Source of the DNA: Kalmusia sp. IMI 367209
Taxonomy: Eukaryota > Ascomycota > Dothideomycetes > Pleosporales > Didymosphaeriaceae
Reading direction: 5' to 3'
Assembly: GCA_027946365.1 (NCBI GenBank)
Contig: JAPEUQ010000002.1
Span: 3,596,001-3,660,000 of the forward strand
Length of the DNA stretch: 64,000 nt
A model generated the notes under the pieces. The model ran no database searches. It was not told the DNA's origin and saw only the letters and a list, made by a program, of their open reading frames with translations. Shown here piece by piece: positions 11,055-23,120 of the stretch. The translations under genes and the position numbers were made by a program. Each line of letters starts with the position of its first letter. The first letter of the stretch is position 1.

Positions 11055-13757
11055 ATGGCAGACTATGCCGAGCCGCCTGCCAAAAAGGCGCGGCTGGATG
11101 TGGACGCACCCGGCAACGGGCCCTTGAGTCTCGACGCGCCAGGCTCGCCTGTCGATGATCTCGACGACGACTTCTACGAGACCACAGCCGCCGATACTGC
11201 AGCGAGCGCGGCAGCTAAAGGGGACGCGCCGTCATCGTCCACCGTGTCTGCAGAATCAGCCAGTGCCGCAGCTGCTCAGATCCCAGGCCTCGGTCTCTGG
11301 AGCGAACCACCTGCCCAGCAGCCCCTCGCGCAAACAGGCGTGTCGTCGCGAGACGATGGTGCCTTGGAGGACGGCGAACTGTCCGATGAGGAGTCCTTCT
11401 ACACTGAAGCAAAGCCAGAAGCGCCCGTGGTTCAGCAGCAGCAGCAGCAGGCCACAGGCGATGCGCCACAGCAGAGTAAGCTATCGCAACCTGGCGAGCC
11501 TCCTCCATTCTCACGCTCTGTAGATGGCGCCGATGCAACCGCTACTACTGCGCTCATCCCTGACGGAGAGTTGCCCAAGAGCCTCAAGCGCAAAGCCTCA
11601 CCCTCCACCGAAGCCCACGATACTGCATCTGCAAAAATTGATGCTGCGCCCACTGCACCTGCCACACAGGATGCCACCGCAACTGTGAAGCAGGAAGATG
11701 ACAGTAAAGCTGAATTTCTGCAGGCTGCCGCCGCAAATAAGGATAACAAAGATGCGGAGTGGCAGCTAGATTCGGAGGCGTCGAGCTCAGACTCGTCCGA
11801 TTCATCCAGCGATGACTCTAGCTCTGATGAAGACGGCGAAGCCTCTGATGGCGAGCTCCTCAGCCCCGCGGAAATGGCGAAGCGCCTGCTCGAGGGAGAC
11901 CCTGACGATGACGATGCCGGTGCGACCAAGACTACGAAAGTGCGCACTCAGAACGAGGTTGACGAGGCTTTTGTCAAGCCAGACATCAAAATGACCCCAG
12001 ACACAAAGATATCTGAGCTTGGCACGGTCGAGTCCATCGTGGATAACGTGGTGGTCATCAAAGCCAAGGTATCAGGAGACTATCATGTCCTTGAGGCTGG
12101 CTCAGCGCTCTGTTTAGGCAATCGAACAGTTATCGGTCAGGTCTCGGAAACCATCGGCCGCGTCCAAGACCCCAGATATTCAGTCGGCTTTGCTGATCCA
12201 GCAGAAATCGCGAGTCTGAGTATGACAAAGGATACCCCAATATACTATGTTGACGAGCATTCATCTTTCGTCTTCACCGAACCTCTGCGAGCCCAAAAGC
12301 ATACCGACGCCTCTGGTCAATACGATGAAGAGGCCAAGGTGCAAGAGTTCTCGGATGACGAGAAAGAGGCTGAGCACAAGCGTGAACAGAAAGCAAAAAA
12401 GAAACAGCGAGGAAAGGACGCGGATGATTCTGGCTTCCACCCTCCCACTGGACCTGCAGCGTATGGCATTCCTGGCTTCCTACATTTCACTACTGACTTT
12501 GACAGCTATCGCGAACGATCACCACCGACTAGCTACACTGGTGGTGGTCTAAAGTATAGCGACGATGAAGACGAGGATCTTGGCATGTATAAACCACTTG
12601 CTAGACCGGACCGCTTCGAAGATATCGTTGGTGCCGGCGCGCCGATTGAAGATCGTAGCCACGTGAGACGTGGTATGATGCGAGGTGGTCGAGGTGGCTG
12701 GATGGACCGCGGACGTGGTTTCCGTGGCAGAGGTGGTGGAGGTGGTGGAGGAGGTGGTGGCGGTGGTGGTGGTCGAGGAGATAGGGGCGGCATGGGTGGC
12801 GGTCATCGAGGTGACAGAGGGGACAGGGGCGGCATGGGCGGTCAAAGAGGCGATAGAGGAGACAGGGGAGGCATGGGCAGAGGTGGTGGTCGAGGCGATC
12901 GAAGCGACCGAGGTGGACGTCCTTTCAGAGGATCACCCGAGAGACCTACACGACATGAGGAACAGAGCCGGCCGAGAAATCCGCTGCCACCGCAGCAGGA
13001 CGTTGTCCCTCACGCTCGTCGTCAGTTCTCACCGGCAGGATCCCCACCACAACAAGATCTAGGCCGCTCTCAATCCCAAGCCTCTCCACGTGGCAAGAAG
13101 AGGAACAAGAAGCGGAATCGTCGCGAGCGTGAGAGAGAGCGCGAACGTGAACGTGAACGGGAACGGGAACGGGAACGGGAGCGAGAGCGAGAGCGAGAGC
13201 GCGAGCGCCCATCCCAGCCGCCAGCAATCGCGAGTACCAATGCTTTTGCAAGCAACAGTGCTCAGAATAGTGGTGGCTGGAATTCAGCACCTGCGGCCGC
13301 ACCTGCGCCTACAGCTCCCGCTCAAGCACCTGGGAACTACTACGTCAACCCTGGAGTATTCGCCCAGCAAGCACCGACACCTGCGCCGGCACCTGCGCCG
13401 GCACCTGTTGCAGCACAGGATCAAGGAAACCAAGCTCAAGCATGGGCACAATGGTTGCAGATGGCAGCATACATTCAACAAGCGCAAGCACAAGGTCAAC
13501 AGCTGCAACCACCCCCGCCACCACCTCCGCAGCCACAGATACAACCGCAGTATACTCCACCGCAACAGCAGCCCCAAGTACAATATGGGTACCAGTATCA
13601 GTACCAACCGCAGCCGCCGCCGCAGCAGCAGAACATGACTCCACCGGCAGATCCGCGCCTGCAACACAATCACAACAACCAGGCTGCTAGCAACGCTCAG
13701 GCTGCACAATCACTACAAGATATTCTCCGAGTTCTCGGAGGTGGCTCGGCTAGATAA
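11055..13757 (+). CDS. NAF1: H/ACA ribonucleoprotein assembly factor NAF1
   Basis: Nuclear assembly factor that loads onto Cbf5/dyskerin and is later replaced by Gar1 during H/ACA snoRNP maturation. It is a single exon of 900 residues. The acidic, Ser-rich N-terminal half (SSSDSSDSSSDDSSSDEDGE region near residue 245) leads into the Gar1/Naf1 core at about residues 315-420 (ELGTVESIVDNVVVIKAK, YHVLEAGSALCLGNRTVIGQV, PIYYVDEHSSFVF). The C-terminus is unusually long and low in complexity. It has an RGG/Gly-rich block at about 540-640 including a long Gly run, and an Arg-Glu dipeptide run at about 690-718. A Pro/Gln/Ala-rich tail follows. Yeast Naf1 is about half this size, so the tail is the odd part. 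ATG at 11055 is preceded by CAGC and opens a conserved-looking MADYAEPPAKKAR start. Confidence 0.93.
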   Translation: MADYAEPPAKKARLDVDAPGNGPLSLDAPGSPVDDLDDDFYETTAADTAASAAAKGDAPSSSTVSAESASAAAAQIPGLGLWSEPPAQQPLAQTGVSSRDDGALEDGELSDEESFYTEAKPEAPVVQQQQQQATGDAPQQSKLSQPGEPPPFSRSVDGADATATTALIPDGELPKSLKRKASPSTEAHDTASAKIDAAPTAPATQDATATVKQEDDSKAEFLQAAAANKDNKDAEWQLDSEASSSDSSDSSSDDSSSDEDGEASDGELLSPAEMAKRLLEGDPDDDDAGATKTTKVRTQNEVDEAFVKPDIKMTPDTKISELGTVESIVDNVVVIKAKVSGDYHVLEAGSALCLGNRTVIGQVSETIGRVQDPRYSVGFADPAEIASLSMTKDTPIYYVDEHSSFVFTEPLRAQKHTDASGQYDEEAKVQEFSDDEKEAEHKREQKAKKKQRGKDADDSGFHPPTGPAAYGIPGFLHFTTDFDSYRERSPPTSYTGGGLKYSDDEDEDLGMYKPLARPDRFEDIVGAGAPIEDRSHVRRGMMRGGRGGWMDRGRGFRGRGGGGGGGGGGGGGGRGDRGGMGGGHRGDRGDRGGMGGQRGDRGDRGGMGRGGGRGDRSDRGGRPFRGSPERPTRHEEQSRPRNPLPPQQDVVPHARRQFSPAGSPPQQDLGRSQSQASPRGKKRNKKRNRRERERERERERERERERERERERERERERPSQPPAIASTNAFASNSAQNSGGWNSAPAAAPAPTAPAQAPGNYYVNPGVFAQQAPTPAPAPAPAPVAAQDQGNQAQAWAQWLQMAAYIQQAQAQGQQLQPPPPPPPQPQIQPQYTPPQQQPQVQYGYQYQYQPQPPPQQQNMTPPADPRLQHNHNNQAASNAQAAQSLQDILRVLGGGSAR

Positions 13758-15284
13758 AGGTAAGGCGCAGGATTTTATTTTGTACGATCATAATGTAGTG
13801 TGGATACCGGAAGGCAATAATGCGTTTATCGGTAGTCAAGGGAGGAATTGTGTAAGATTCGCGACATGTTTGCACACGTCAGGTGGTCGTCTACCTTTCA
13901 AGGTTTTCCCCCCCTTCTGACCTTACGAGCAATTTTCTTTTTTTTATTCTTTTTGTTTCATAGGCAGACACCGATGCCAAGCCGGCGTTCTACCTGTTTC
14001 CAGGCATTTTTCGTTGGGATTACCTTTGATGTTGGCTTTTCGGGGATCGAAGTCGGTTTTAGTACAGCTTTCTGTAATGGACAAAGTCCGGTAGCCCTAA
14101 GCACAACCACGTGGCGAGACAGCCGAATGCCGGGTGCTTGGACCCTGTAAGTGTCCGATATGGTATTGTGGGAATGCGGGCTGCACGATTGCAAAGTTTC
14201 TTGAACAAGCTTTGATAAATGGGTTTTGGTCATAGCTCTCAGGCGCGTCGGCTCGTTTGCACCGAACTGCTGTCCAGTTCCGTCACATGGTCGGCAACGG
14301 AGAGCGAAAGCGCAATTGATGTGGGAACACGATGCGGACGTGTCTCAGTTGCATTACGTATCCTGTGTTGACTTGCAGATCCTCAGGGTGTCGCGCAGAC
14401 GTCAGAGAGGTAAGAGTGAGATCGGAAGGGTATCCAACAGCACCCCTAGACGTGCAGCGTGCGAGAATGCGCAAATCCGGAGACGCTATGGTGCCGTGAC
14501 TAGACGCATCAGGCATAGCGACCACAGGACAGCAATGTTGACTATCTATCAAGACACTGAATCTGTCGTGAAGTGTTTCTCTTTGGCGCAGTGGCGTCAT
14601 CTGGCGGCGCTGCTGGACGAAATGCATGAAGCTCGAGCGCGGAGGGCGCGCCACGTTGTGGCTCCAAAGGCGGGGAATTGGGTGTGGGTTGTCCAGATGC
14701 TGCGACGAGCGCAAGCCCCCTAAAACACATGAGGCTAGTAGCCGTCTCCGAGATACCGCGACCATGGGCACAGCGAGGGCGGGAGTAGACGTCGCGGGTG
14801 TGCATGACGGCCATAGTTGCCGGGCGTACACATCTCCGGCAGGTGTCAGTGGCCAGCGCCGTGTCAAAGGAAACGCCAGACACATGGTTGCGCGGTCTTC
14901 GTGTAGTGCTGTTCTAGGCTTTGGAGCGCCGAGCGTGGCTGCTCAGACCCCGGCAAAAGCAGGTGGCGGTTGAAGGGCCGTGTGAACGAGCATCCGCTCC
15001 ATCTTCGTGGTGGAGCCGTCTTCAACTCCTCATCGTCAACGACCGACACCACACCCATCTGCATCCCGCCGACGCGCCTGCTCCCGTCCTGCACGCTTCC
15101 CGTCTTCTGCTCCGCCTGTATCGTGCGCATCCCGCCAATGTGCAGCCGACCCTGCGCCTCGATGAAGCAACCGTCCTGATAGTCCCTGGTGGCAGCAGCC
15201 CTCCCTCGAACCGTCCGCCGTCCGCGCCCGCGACCTCTCGCCGGCGCATCGCGAGCCCTAAGCTCCGTATAGCCCGACCAGATC
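13758..15284. other. Intergenic / 5' leader region before adenylate cyclase
   Basis: About 1.5 kb with no supportable gene. Long frames here on the minus strand have arbitrary composition and no domain. Fungal adenylate cyclase genes commonly have long leaders, so part of this is probably 5' UTR and promoter. Confidence 0.5.
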
Positions 15285-18200
15285 ATGACGAGGAACGAAA
15301 CGGTTGGCCGCCATGGATCCGCTGAGAGCTCCGCGAGCTGGCGATCCATCCGGTCCAATGACACGGTGCGACCTTTTGGGCGTGGCTCTCTGGCATCGCG
15401 CGGGACCCCCGTCACAGTGCAGACCTCCAAGGACCCCAGCTTCCAGTACGTGCCCCCCTCCCCCCTCTCCAGCCCGTGACCTTTTGTCTGGTCGTAGATT
15501 GAACGACGCGGGTCGTGGCGGGCGAGCTGCGCGCTCCGTGCGCTTCAACAGAATGCGCCGAGGGCGCTCTGCTCGCCGTGTGGTGGTGTCTTAGAGCTTC
15601 GACAACCTGCCCGCCAAAGCCCCACATGGCTGCCGGCGCAACCACACATCGCCAGACGCGACGGTCCTTGCATCTGTAGACGGCGATGCAAGACGATGTT
15701 TCGCGAGGCGGGTACCTGCGCCAGCCTTGCTACGCCCGTTTCACCACCAGACAGGCACTGTCCTTCATGGTTGAGTCAGCTAATTATGATCCAGGATAGA
15801 AAAGGAGTCTGAGATATCGCCGGGGACGGTCCCGCCAGCTCCTCCACCAAAAGACCCTGGCCACAAACCCCGCAAAACTTCGACCTGGGACAGCCCGCAG
15901 ACGAACGACTACAGGGACTTTCGAGACCACCGGAAACAGCTGGCTGTGCTGGAGACGTCTGGAGGCCGAATACCGTCCATCTCGCGGAACCCACCCACCG
16001 CCACCTCACCGACGCCGCCGTGGGCTTCCGCAGGCACTAACGGTTCTTCCATGGCTGCCAGTGTGTGGGGCAGTTTCTTCAATGACTCCAATGAGGATAT
16101 CGCGCAGCTATCACCGAGGCTGATGCGCCCCGGGAGCCAAGATGACGGGATGGGGTTTCCAAGAGATGACAGAAGGCCGTCCATGGCGAGCGCTACGACA
16201 GTGAGTAGCACTGGCTCCAAGTCGAGCGCGAGCCGTGGCCCTGGAGGATACCACAAGCGATTGCAGAATGTCTTTGGCGAGGACTTCCCTCAGGATTCGC
16301 GCCAGAACTCGGATACCAGCTTGCCTGCGCCGTATATGGTGGCAGAAACACCGTCATCGAGGGGAGGACGCAACCGCGCAAATTCGCAAAACAATACGTT
16401 AGGCAGCAGCTTCAACAGTAGGCCGGGATCGCCTGTTAGCTCACGACCGCGGACGCCACTCCCTTCCTCAGAGGTGACCCCGTGGGAATACCAAGATTTT
16501 AAGGTAAGTGCGACCGGTTCCAGCACTTGAGAAGGGCGAGCGGGCAACGACATCACCACACCTTCCTTCTCCTCTTACAGATAACCTCCACGAAATTGCG
16601 AGCAAAAGCAACTAACATGGACTCTTAGGATAATTCCCAGCAAGGCGAGAATGGTCGTCCGCCCGCTGACCAGCAGTCGATCAAGTCGAACAAGGGCTCA
16701 CACCACCATAAGCTGAAGTTCCCGGGCCATCGCCATAACCGGAGTAAAGAAGACAACAAAGCATCCGAATGGCAAGGCCGCGTCGAGATCAGCCAACCTT
16801 ATCCGTTACGGCCGGGCACAAGCCGAGAGGAATCCACGTATACTATTCGTCGAGAACAGCAGCAGCAACAGCAACAACAGCAGCAGTACGGCTCATCGCT
16901 TGGGGCTGCCTTCGCATCATCCAAAAGCAGTTTGCTCCCCCGGCCATCGAGTCCCACTCCTAGCGCGTTCAGTGGTGTGTCACAGGTTAGAGATCCAACT
17001 TCGCAAAGATCACCGAGCACCGCAAAAGGCCCACGCGGACTTTTCGATCGCCTCAAAGGTAGAAGAGACAGGTCAGATAAGCAGGCACCTGAGAATCTGA
17101 AGGATCTACCATCGTCCCAGGTCTCACTTCAGCCGTCCATCCAGTCCGCCAAGTACCCCCAAGCCGACCCAATGCCGGGGCCTTTTAGCTCGAAGATGAG
17201 GAAGGGACCCGATGGTTCCAAGGATAAATCATCGAAGGAAGGTAAACGAGAACATGGACGCTTCCCACTCAAAGGTCACCGCAAACCCGCTCCCGCCCAG
17301 GATCAACAGCAGCCAACCGGGAAAGATCCAAACGAGGCCAACGCCGACGCAAACAAGAACGATGCCGTATGGTTCCTCGATACAAATCTGGAACATATGG
17401 AAGGCATCGTTAACACCCAGCATCAACCACTGGCAACGCCTATTGGTGAAATACCTACTACTTCTTTCGGAGCGGACGATCGAATAAGAGAGTCTAGGGA
17501 TGATGCTAAATGGGACATACCCGAATCTTGGGGCGTCGTCACGGAAGAAGGGAAGAGTGGATCTCCTCATGCTGAGCTCGACGAGACCGATGCTTTGCCC
17601 AAGGAAGAAGATGGCAACAGAACATACTGCGTCCGCATTTTCAGAGTGGACTCAACTTTCGCAACCCTGTCCACCACATTAAATACGACAGTCTCCGAGA
17701 TCATACAGATACTAGGCAAGAAAACTTTGTTGCAGGATGAGCTGAACAATTACCACATCGTAATGCGCAAGCATGACACTTCCCGACAATTAGACGCGAA
17801 GGAACGACCTTTGTTGATACAGAAGCGGTTGCTTGAACAAGCAGGCTACAATGATGCCGATCGCCTTGAAGATCTCGGACGCGAAGACAACAGCTACTTG
17901 TGCAGATTTACTTTCATTCCAGCCAAATTAAGCGGATACTCCAGCCTAGGAAAGGACCCAGGTTTCACTAAGATGCAGAAATTCAGTCATATTGACCTGC
18001 AGGGACGAAATCTGATCACGATTCCCATCGCGCTTTACCAGAAAGCGACAGAGATAATATCTCTCAACCTTTCGCGGAACCTCTCCCTTGCTGTTCCTAA
18101 GGACTTTATACAAGCCTGCACCAACCTCCGGGAGATCAAATACACGAGCAACGAGGCGCGACGCCTACCTGCAAGTCTAAGCCTTGCAAGCCGCTTAACT

Positions 18201-21200
18201 ATGTTGGACATATCGAACAATCGATTGAAAGATCTTGAGGATGCTCAGTTGCACAAGCTGCAGAGCTTGCAGGGGTTGAGGCTCTCGAACAACAGACTGA
18301 CGAGACTGCCAACTTACTTTGGCCATTATCGTGCATTGAGGAGCCTTAATCTGAGCTCAAATTCGCTCAATGAATTCCCGGATTTCTTATGTGATGTGCG
18401 GACGCTTGTGGATCTCGATATCAGCTTCAACTCCATCAGCAGCTTACCGAAAATTGGCCAACTTACTTGTCTTGAGCGACTGTGGGCTACGAACAACAAA
18501 CTCTCCGGCAGTTTCCCACCGTCACTATGCAACTTGGTTAACCTGCGGGAGATTGATGTAAGATTCAATGCACTCGACAGTATGGATGTCATGTCTCAAC
18601 TTCCTCGCCTGGAGTACCTCATGATCGGCCACAACTCGATTTCCGCTTTTGAAGGCCATTTTCCAAAGATAAGGGTACTGCATATGAACCATAACCCAGT
18701 GACGCGATTCGGCATGAGCCAGTCGGTACCTTCGTTGTCTGTCCTCAACCTCGCCTCCGCAAAGCTAGCCGCACTACCTGAGGAGCTGTTCCCCAGGATC
18801 ACTGGATTGACAAAGCTGATATTAGACAAGAATCATTTTAGCGCACTCTCGACGAGTATCGGTAGGCTGATCCGACTGGAACACTTGAGTGTTGCTCGCA
18901 ATTCTTTGGACGAACTTCCCGCCGAAATAGGCAGATTAGCTGAACTCAAGTATTTGGATGTGCGAGAGAACAACCTAGGACGACTTCCCACTGAAATCTG
19001 GTATGCACGCCGACTAGAAACGCTCAATGTCTCTTCCAACGTGCTTGATGGGTTTCCAAAGCCAAGCAATGCTCCTCCACCTGCCGCTGTGAATGGAGAG
19101 GTCAACAACCTTGATGGTGCCACACCAATATCAACGCCGGGCCTTGGGCAGAGCCCGAGTTACGAAGAATTGGGAAAGCTCGAAGACTTCCAAAATCGCC
19201 GTCCCAGTCAGGCATCTGCCGGTTATCTTAATTCAAGTGGTCCTACTCCTGCGTCTAGTCAGCGCAAGGGTTCCATGGCTTCGTATGGTTCTGCAAGTAC
19301 CTCTACCACCGCAAGAAAGCCCTCAGTTGTCTCCCGAACCCCTACCGAGGGCACTCTAACACCAGTCTCACGCAAAGACTCCAGCCTTTCCAACAGGATG
19401 GTGACCACATTTGCGGGCTCCCTGCGCCATCTGTTCCTAGCTGATAATCGGCTCAACGACGATGTTTTTGATGAACTATGTTTGTTGCCTGAATTGAGGA
19501 TAGTCAATTTATCTTATAATCTTATCTACGACATTCCTCCTCGAACCATACGAAGATGGCAACATCTAACCGAACTTTACCTATCCGGCAACGACTTGAC
19601 ATCTTTGCCAGCTGAGGATTTGGAAGAGGTCATTTCGCTCAAAGTACTACATATCAATAGCAATAAGTTCCAGGTTCTCCCGGCAGAGTTGGGTAAGGTA
19701 GCAAAACTAGCTATTCTGGATGTTGCCAGTAATGCCTTGAAGTACAACGTTTCCAACTGGCCCTATGACTGGAACTGGAACTGGAACCACAACTTGAAGT
19801 ACTTGAACTTATCGGGTAACAAACGTCTGGAGATCAAACCAAATGGTGACTACATGCGACGTGGCGAGGGGCGAGATCTGACCGACTTCACTTCCCTCGT
19901 CAACTTGAGAGTGCTCGGATTGATGGATGTTACGATGATGGTGCCTTCTGTTCCTGAGCAATCTGAAGATAGGAGAGTGCGAACTTCCGGCTCAGCTGTC
20001 GGTACCATGGCGTATGGTATGGCGGATAGCTTAGGCAGAAGCGAGCATATCTCGACTATGGACATGGTCATCCCTCGTTTCCGAAGTCACGACGATGAAC
20101 AGATACTGGGCCTCTTTGACGGTCAGCCTCTCGCTGGTGGTGGGTCAAAGATCGCAAAATACCTTTACGACAATTTCAAGGTTCGATTCGCCGAGGAGCT
20201 TGAAAAGCTACGGCCCCAAGTGGAGAGTCCAGTAGATGCCCTGCGTCGCACATACTTGGGCCTCAATAAGGAACTAGCTCTAGCGGCAACCCATTGCATT
20301 GAGAAAAATTCTGGGATAGTCTCTACACAACCTCGCGGTTCTTTGCCTGATCTCGGAGACGAAGATCTGACCTCCGGGAGTGTCGCCACCGTTGTTTATT
20401 TGAAAGAGATGGAGTTGTACCTCTCAAATGTGGGTGACGCCCAAGCGCTCCTCATTCGGTCAGAAGGTGGCCACAAAATCCTCACCCGGAAACACGACCC
20501 CGCCGAGACCTCGGAAAGGACCAGGATACGAGAGGCCGGTGGTTTCGTTTCGCGACAAGGGAAACTGAACGATGTCCTCGAAGTTTCGCGAGCTTTTGGT
20601 TATGTGCAAATGTCGCCTTCCGTCATCGCTTCTCCTCATATCTGTCACCTAACACTAGGTGATACCGATGAGATGATTCTCATTGCTTCTCGAGAACTTT
20701 GGGAATATCTCACTCCAGACTTTGCAGTCGACGTTGCGCGATCCGAACGAAACGATCTCATGCGCGCGGCACAGAAGCTTCGTGACCTCGCCATTGCCTT
20801 CGGCGCCACCGATAAGATCATGGTTATGCTACTTGGAGTAAGCGACTTGAAGAGCAAGCAAAGAGCACGTTTCCGGACGCACAGTATGTCAATGGGACCT
20901 AGTGGATCACCAGACGACTTCTTCTTGCGCCCCAGAGGCAAGCGTGCGCGCAATCTACCGAACGACTCGAAGCTTGCTCGCCTGGACAATGAGGTTGATG
21001 CTCCCACAGGTGAAGTCAGTTTGGTCTTTACAGATATCAAGAGCTCCACCCTTCTCTGGGAGACATACCCAATTGCGATGAGGTCTGCTATCAAGATGCA
21101 CAATGAGCTGATGCGTCGGCAACTGCGTATCATTGGTGGTTATGAAGTCAAGACTGAAGGAGATGCCTTCATGGTAGCCTTCCCAACAGTCACATCAGCT

Positions 21201-22213
21201 CTCCTCTGGTGCTTCACCATCCAAAGTCAACTTCTAGAAGTGCCGTGGCCACAAGAAATTCTCAACAGCGTGAATGGGCAAGAAGTAGTCGACCCCAATG
21301 GCAATGTCATCTTCCGTGGTCTATCCGTCCGAATGGGCATTCACTGGGGCACACCGGTATGTGAGGTCGACCCTGTTACCAAACGTATGGACTACTTTGG
21401 CCCAATGGTCAATCGAGCTTCTCGTATCTCTTCCGTGGCAGACGGAGGTCAGATCACAGTGTCGTCAGATTTCATTGCAGAGATTCAACGGCTTCTCGAA
21501 ACCCACATCGAGGGTGACCGAAGCAATTCGATTGGATCCGAGGAACAATATGGCGATGATCAGTTGTCCCAAGCCATCCGTCAAGAACTACGATCATTGA
21601 GTAGCCAGGGTTTTGAAGTAAAGGACCTAGGTGAGCGTCGCTTGAAGGGTCTAGAAAATCCCGAGTACATATACTTGATGTATCCACACTCGCTTGCCAG
21701 CCGTCTCGATGTTCAACGACAACTAGAACAAAAGGCATCACAGGCCTCTGCGCCTGGAGTTGGACAGAAGATGCCTGGGAGTCAACTTACAATTGACACC
21801 GAAAATGTATGGGATCTCTGGAACGTCAGTCTGCGTCTAGAGATGTTGTGCAGCACGCTAGAGAATCCTGATTGTGTAGAATTGAAGCCGCCAGAAACAG
21901 CATTACTAGAAAGGATGAAGAACAGAGGGGGCGAGATCACAGACCGATTCTTGATCAATTTCGTCGAGCATCAGATCTCAAGAATCGAGGTAGGTTCTCG
22001 TCTTATCAAATATAAAATCGGACTCCGGACTAACATGACTCACAGACATGTGCAACCACCTTGGCTCTTCGACACATGGTTCGACCTTTCGGACAAACCT
22101 CGCTCTTGCAGCAAGCCTGCCCCATGTCCGACATCATCGGCGAGATTCAGGAACAACTCGCCGAACTACAGCAGTTCAAAGAGGCAGCGGCTCCGCAGTT
22201 TGCATCCGCGTGA
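15285..22213 (+). CDS. CYR1: Adenylate cyclase (fungal Ras-associating, LRR, PP2C-like, class III cyclase)
   Basis: Makes cAMP from ATP and is the hub of cAMP-PKA signalling in growth and morphogenesis. Four exons: 15285-15445, 15795-16503, 16629-21989 and 22046-22213. The introns are 349, 125 and 56 bp, all in phase, giving 2132 residues, normal for the family. Order: Ser/Pro-rich N-terminus with a short polyQ stretch; Ras-associating domain at about 620-720 (YCVRIFRVDSTFATL); about 20 leucine-rich repeats from about 740 to 1360; PP2C-like domain at about 1430-1710; class III catalytic domain at about 1750-1900. The cyclase domain has GEVSLVFTDIKSSTLLWE and KTEGDAFMVAF. Asp1759 and Asp1802 are the expected metal-binding residues. 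The C-terminal exon encodes a Gln-rich tail of the type that binds CAP. The LRR block is interrupted by a roughly 125-residue Ser/Thr/Pro-rich insert. An in-frame TAG just upstream supports ATG 15285. Confidence 0.95.
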
Positions 22214-23120
22214 TCGCATGTATACAAAGCGCACGATCACATTTACCTAATCTCTGTCGCCATCCTATATACACCGGCGGCTCCACGACGTCTACGACCC
22301 CACTTTACTATCACAATCTAATATCGCCATCCTTCACCACGTTGCCACCTCGGCATGGTCGCCTTGGCGAATGTTTCTACACGGCGTTCACATTATGTAC
22401 ATCACTGCCCCGGTGGCTGAGTCTTATATATTTTTTGCAAAGAGGGGTTCATGAATAGGCTGGGTGGAAAATGCCTTGGCGTTCTTGGGAACTCGCTTGC
22501 CACAATGCTCGTCAAGTCGCTTTCTATTTTTTTTTATTAACTTCACTTCTTGCCGCAATCTTATGTGTTTTTGTTCTTTGGTGGGCGGGAGGCAGCACAC
22601 TTTCATGGCAATGCAATGCGTACGCTTATGTTTTGAAAGGAATGCAAAGGGATGGGCAGGGAGGACGAGCAATATTTACTGGATATGTATCGCGCTTTGT
22701 TTTGGGGTGGCAAACGCGCTTTGAGGCGCCAGCTAGGAGGTGGGCAGAAGGAGTACGAGCAAGCGATGTGTGGATAGGTGCTTGTGTTGTTTTCAGGCGA
22801 GTTGGATGAGTTTTTTTTTTGAATTGGCGCGCCAGCGATTGTCGTGAGAATTGAGCACGTTCTTATCTTGATTGCGCCGTCTTTCGTGTTCTTGCCACTG
22901 TGACTTAGGTGACTGATTAGGTTCACAGGTATTGCTCAGAGGTCGGTGTGTTACTCCTACGAAACCGCATACCTATAAACACCTCTTAGAGGGTGGACTT
23001 ATTCACTCCTTCACCATACTCCCTTGTATATCTTTATACTTGCGACATTCGTTACCTGCATCGTTCAACAAGGGAAGGCTTTTGAACGTTTCAAACCTCT
23101 CTCCATCCTTAGGCTCGACC
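22214..23120. other. Intergenic between adenylate cyclase and Cys-rich gene
   Basis: About 0.9 kb with poly-T and poly-pyrimidine runs near 22528 and 22810. It is probably the cyclase 3' UTR plus the promoter of the next gene. No gene was supported. Confidence 0.45.

Noticed and set aside
14226..14723. Possible extra 5' exon of adenylate cyclase
   Set aside because: An in-frame TAG lies directly upstream of ATG 15285, and no acceptor with matching phase and sensible peptide was found.
14283..14885. 200-codon open frame on the minus strand between NAF1 and adenylate cyclase
   Set aside because: No recognisable domain and arbitrary residue content. A second overlapping frame is equally long, typical of chance.
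14864..15430. 188-codon minus-strand frame
   Set aside because: It lies antisense to adenylate cyclase exon 1, which has clear splice and phase support on the plus strand.
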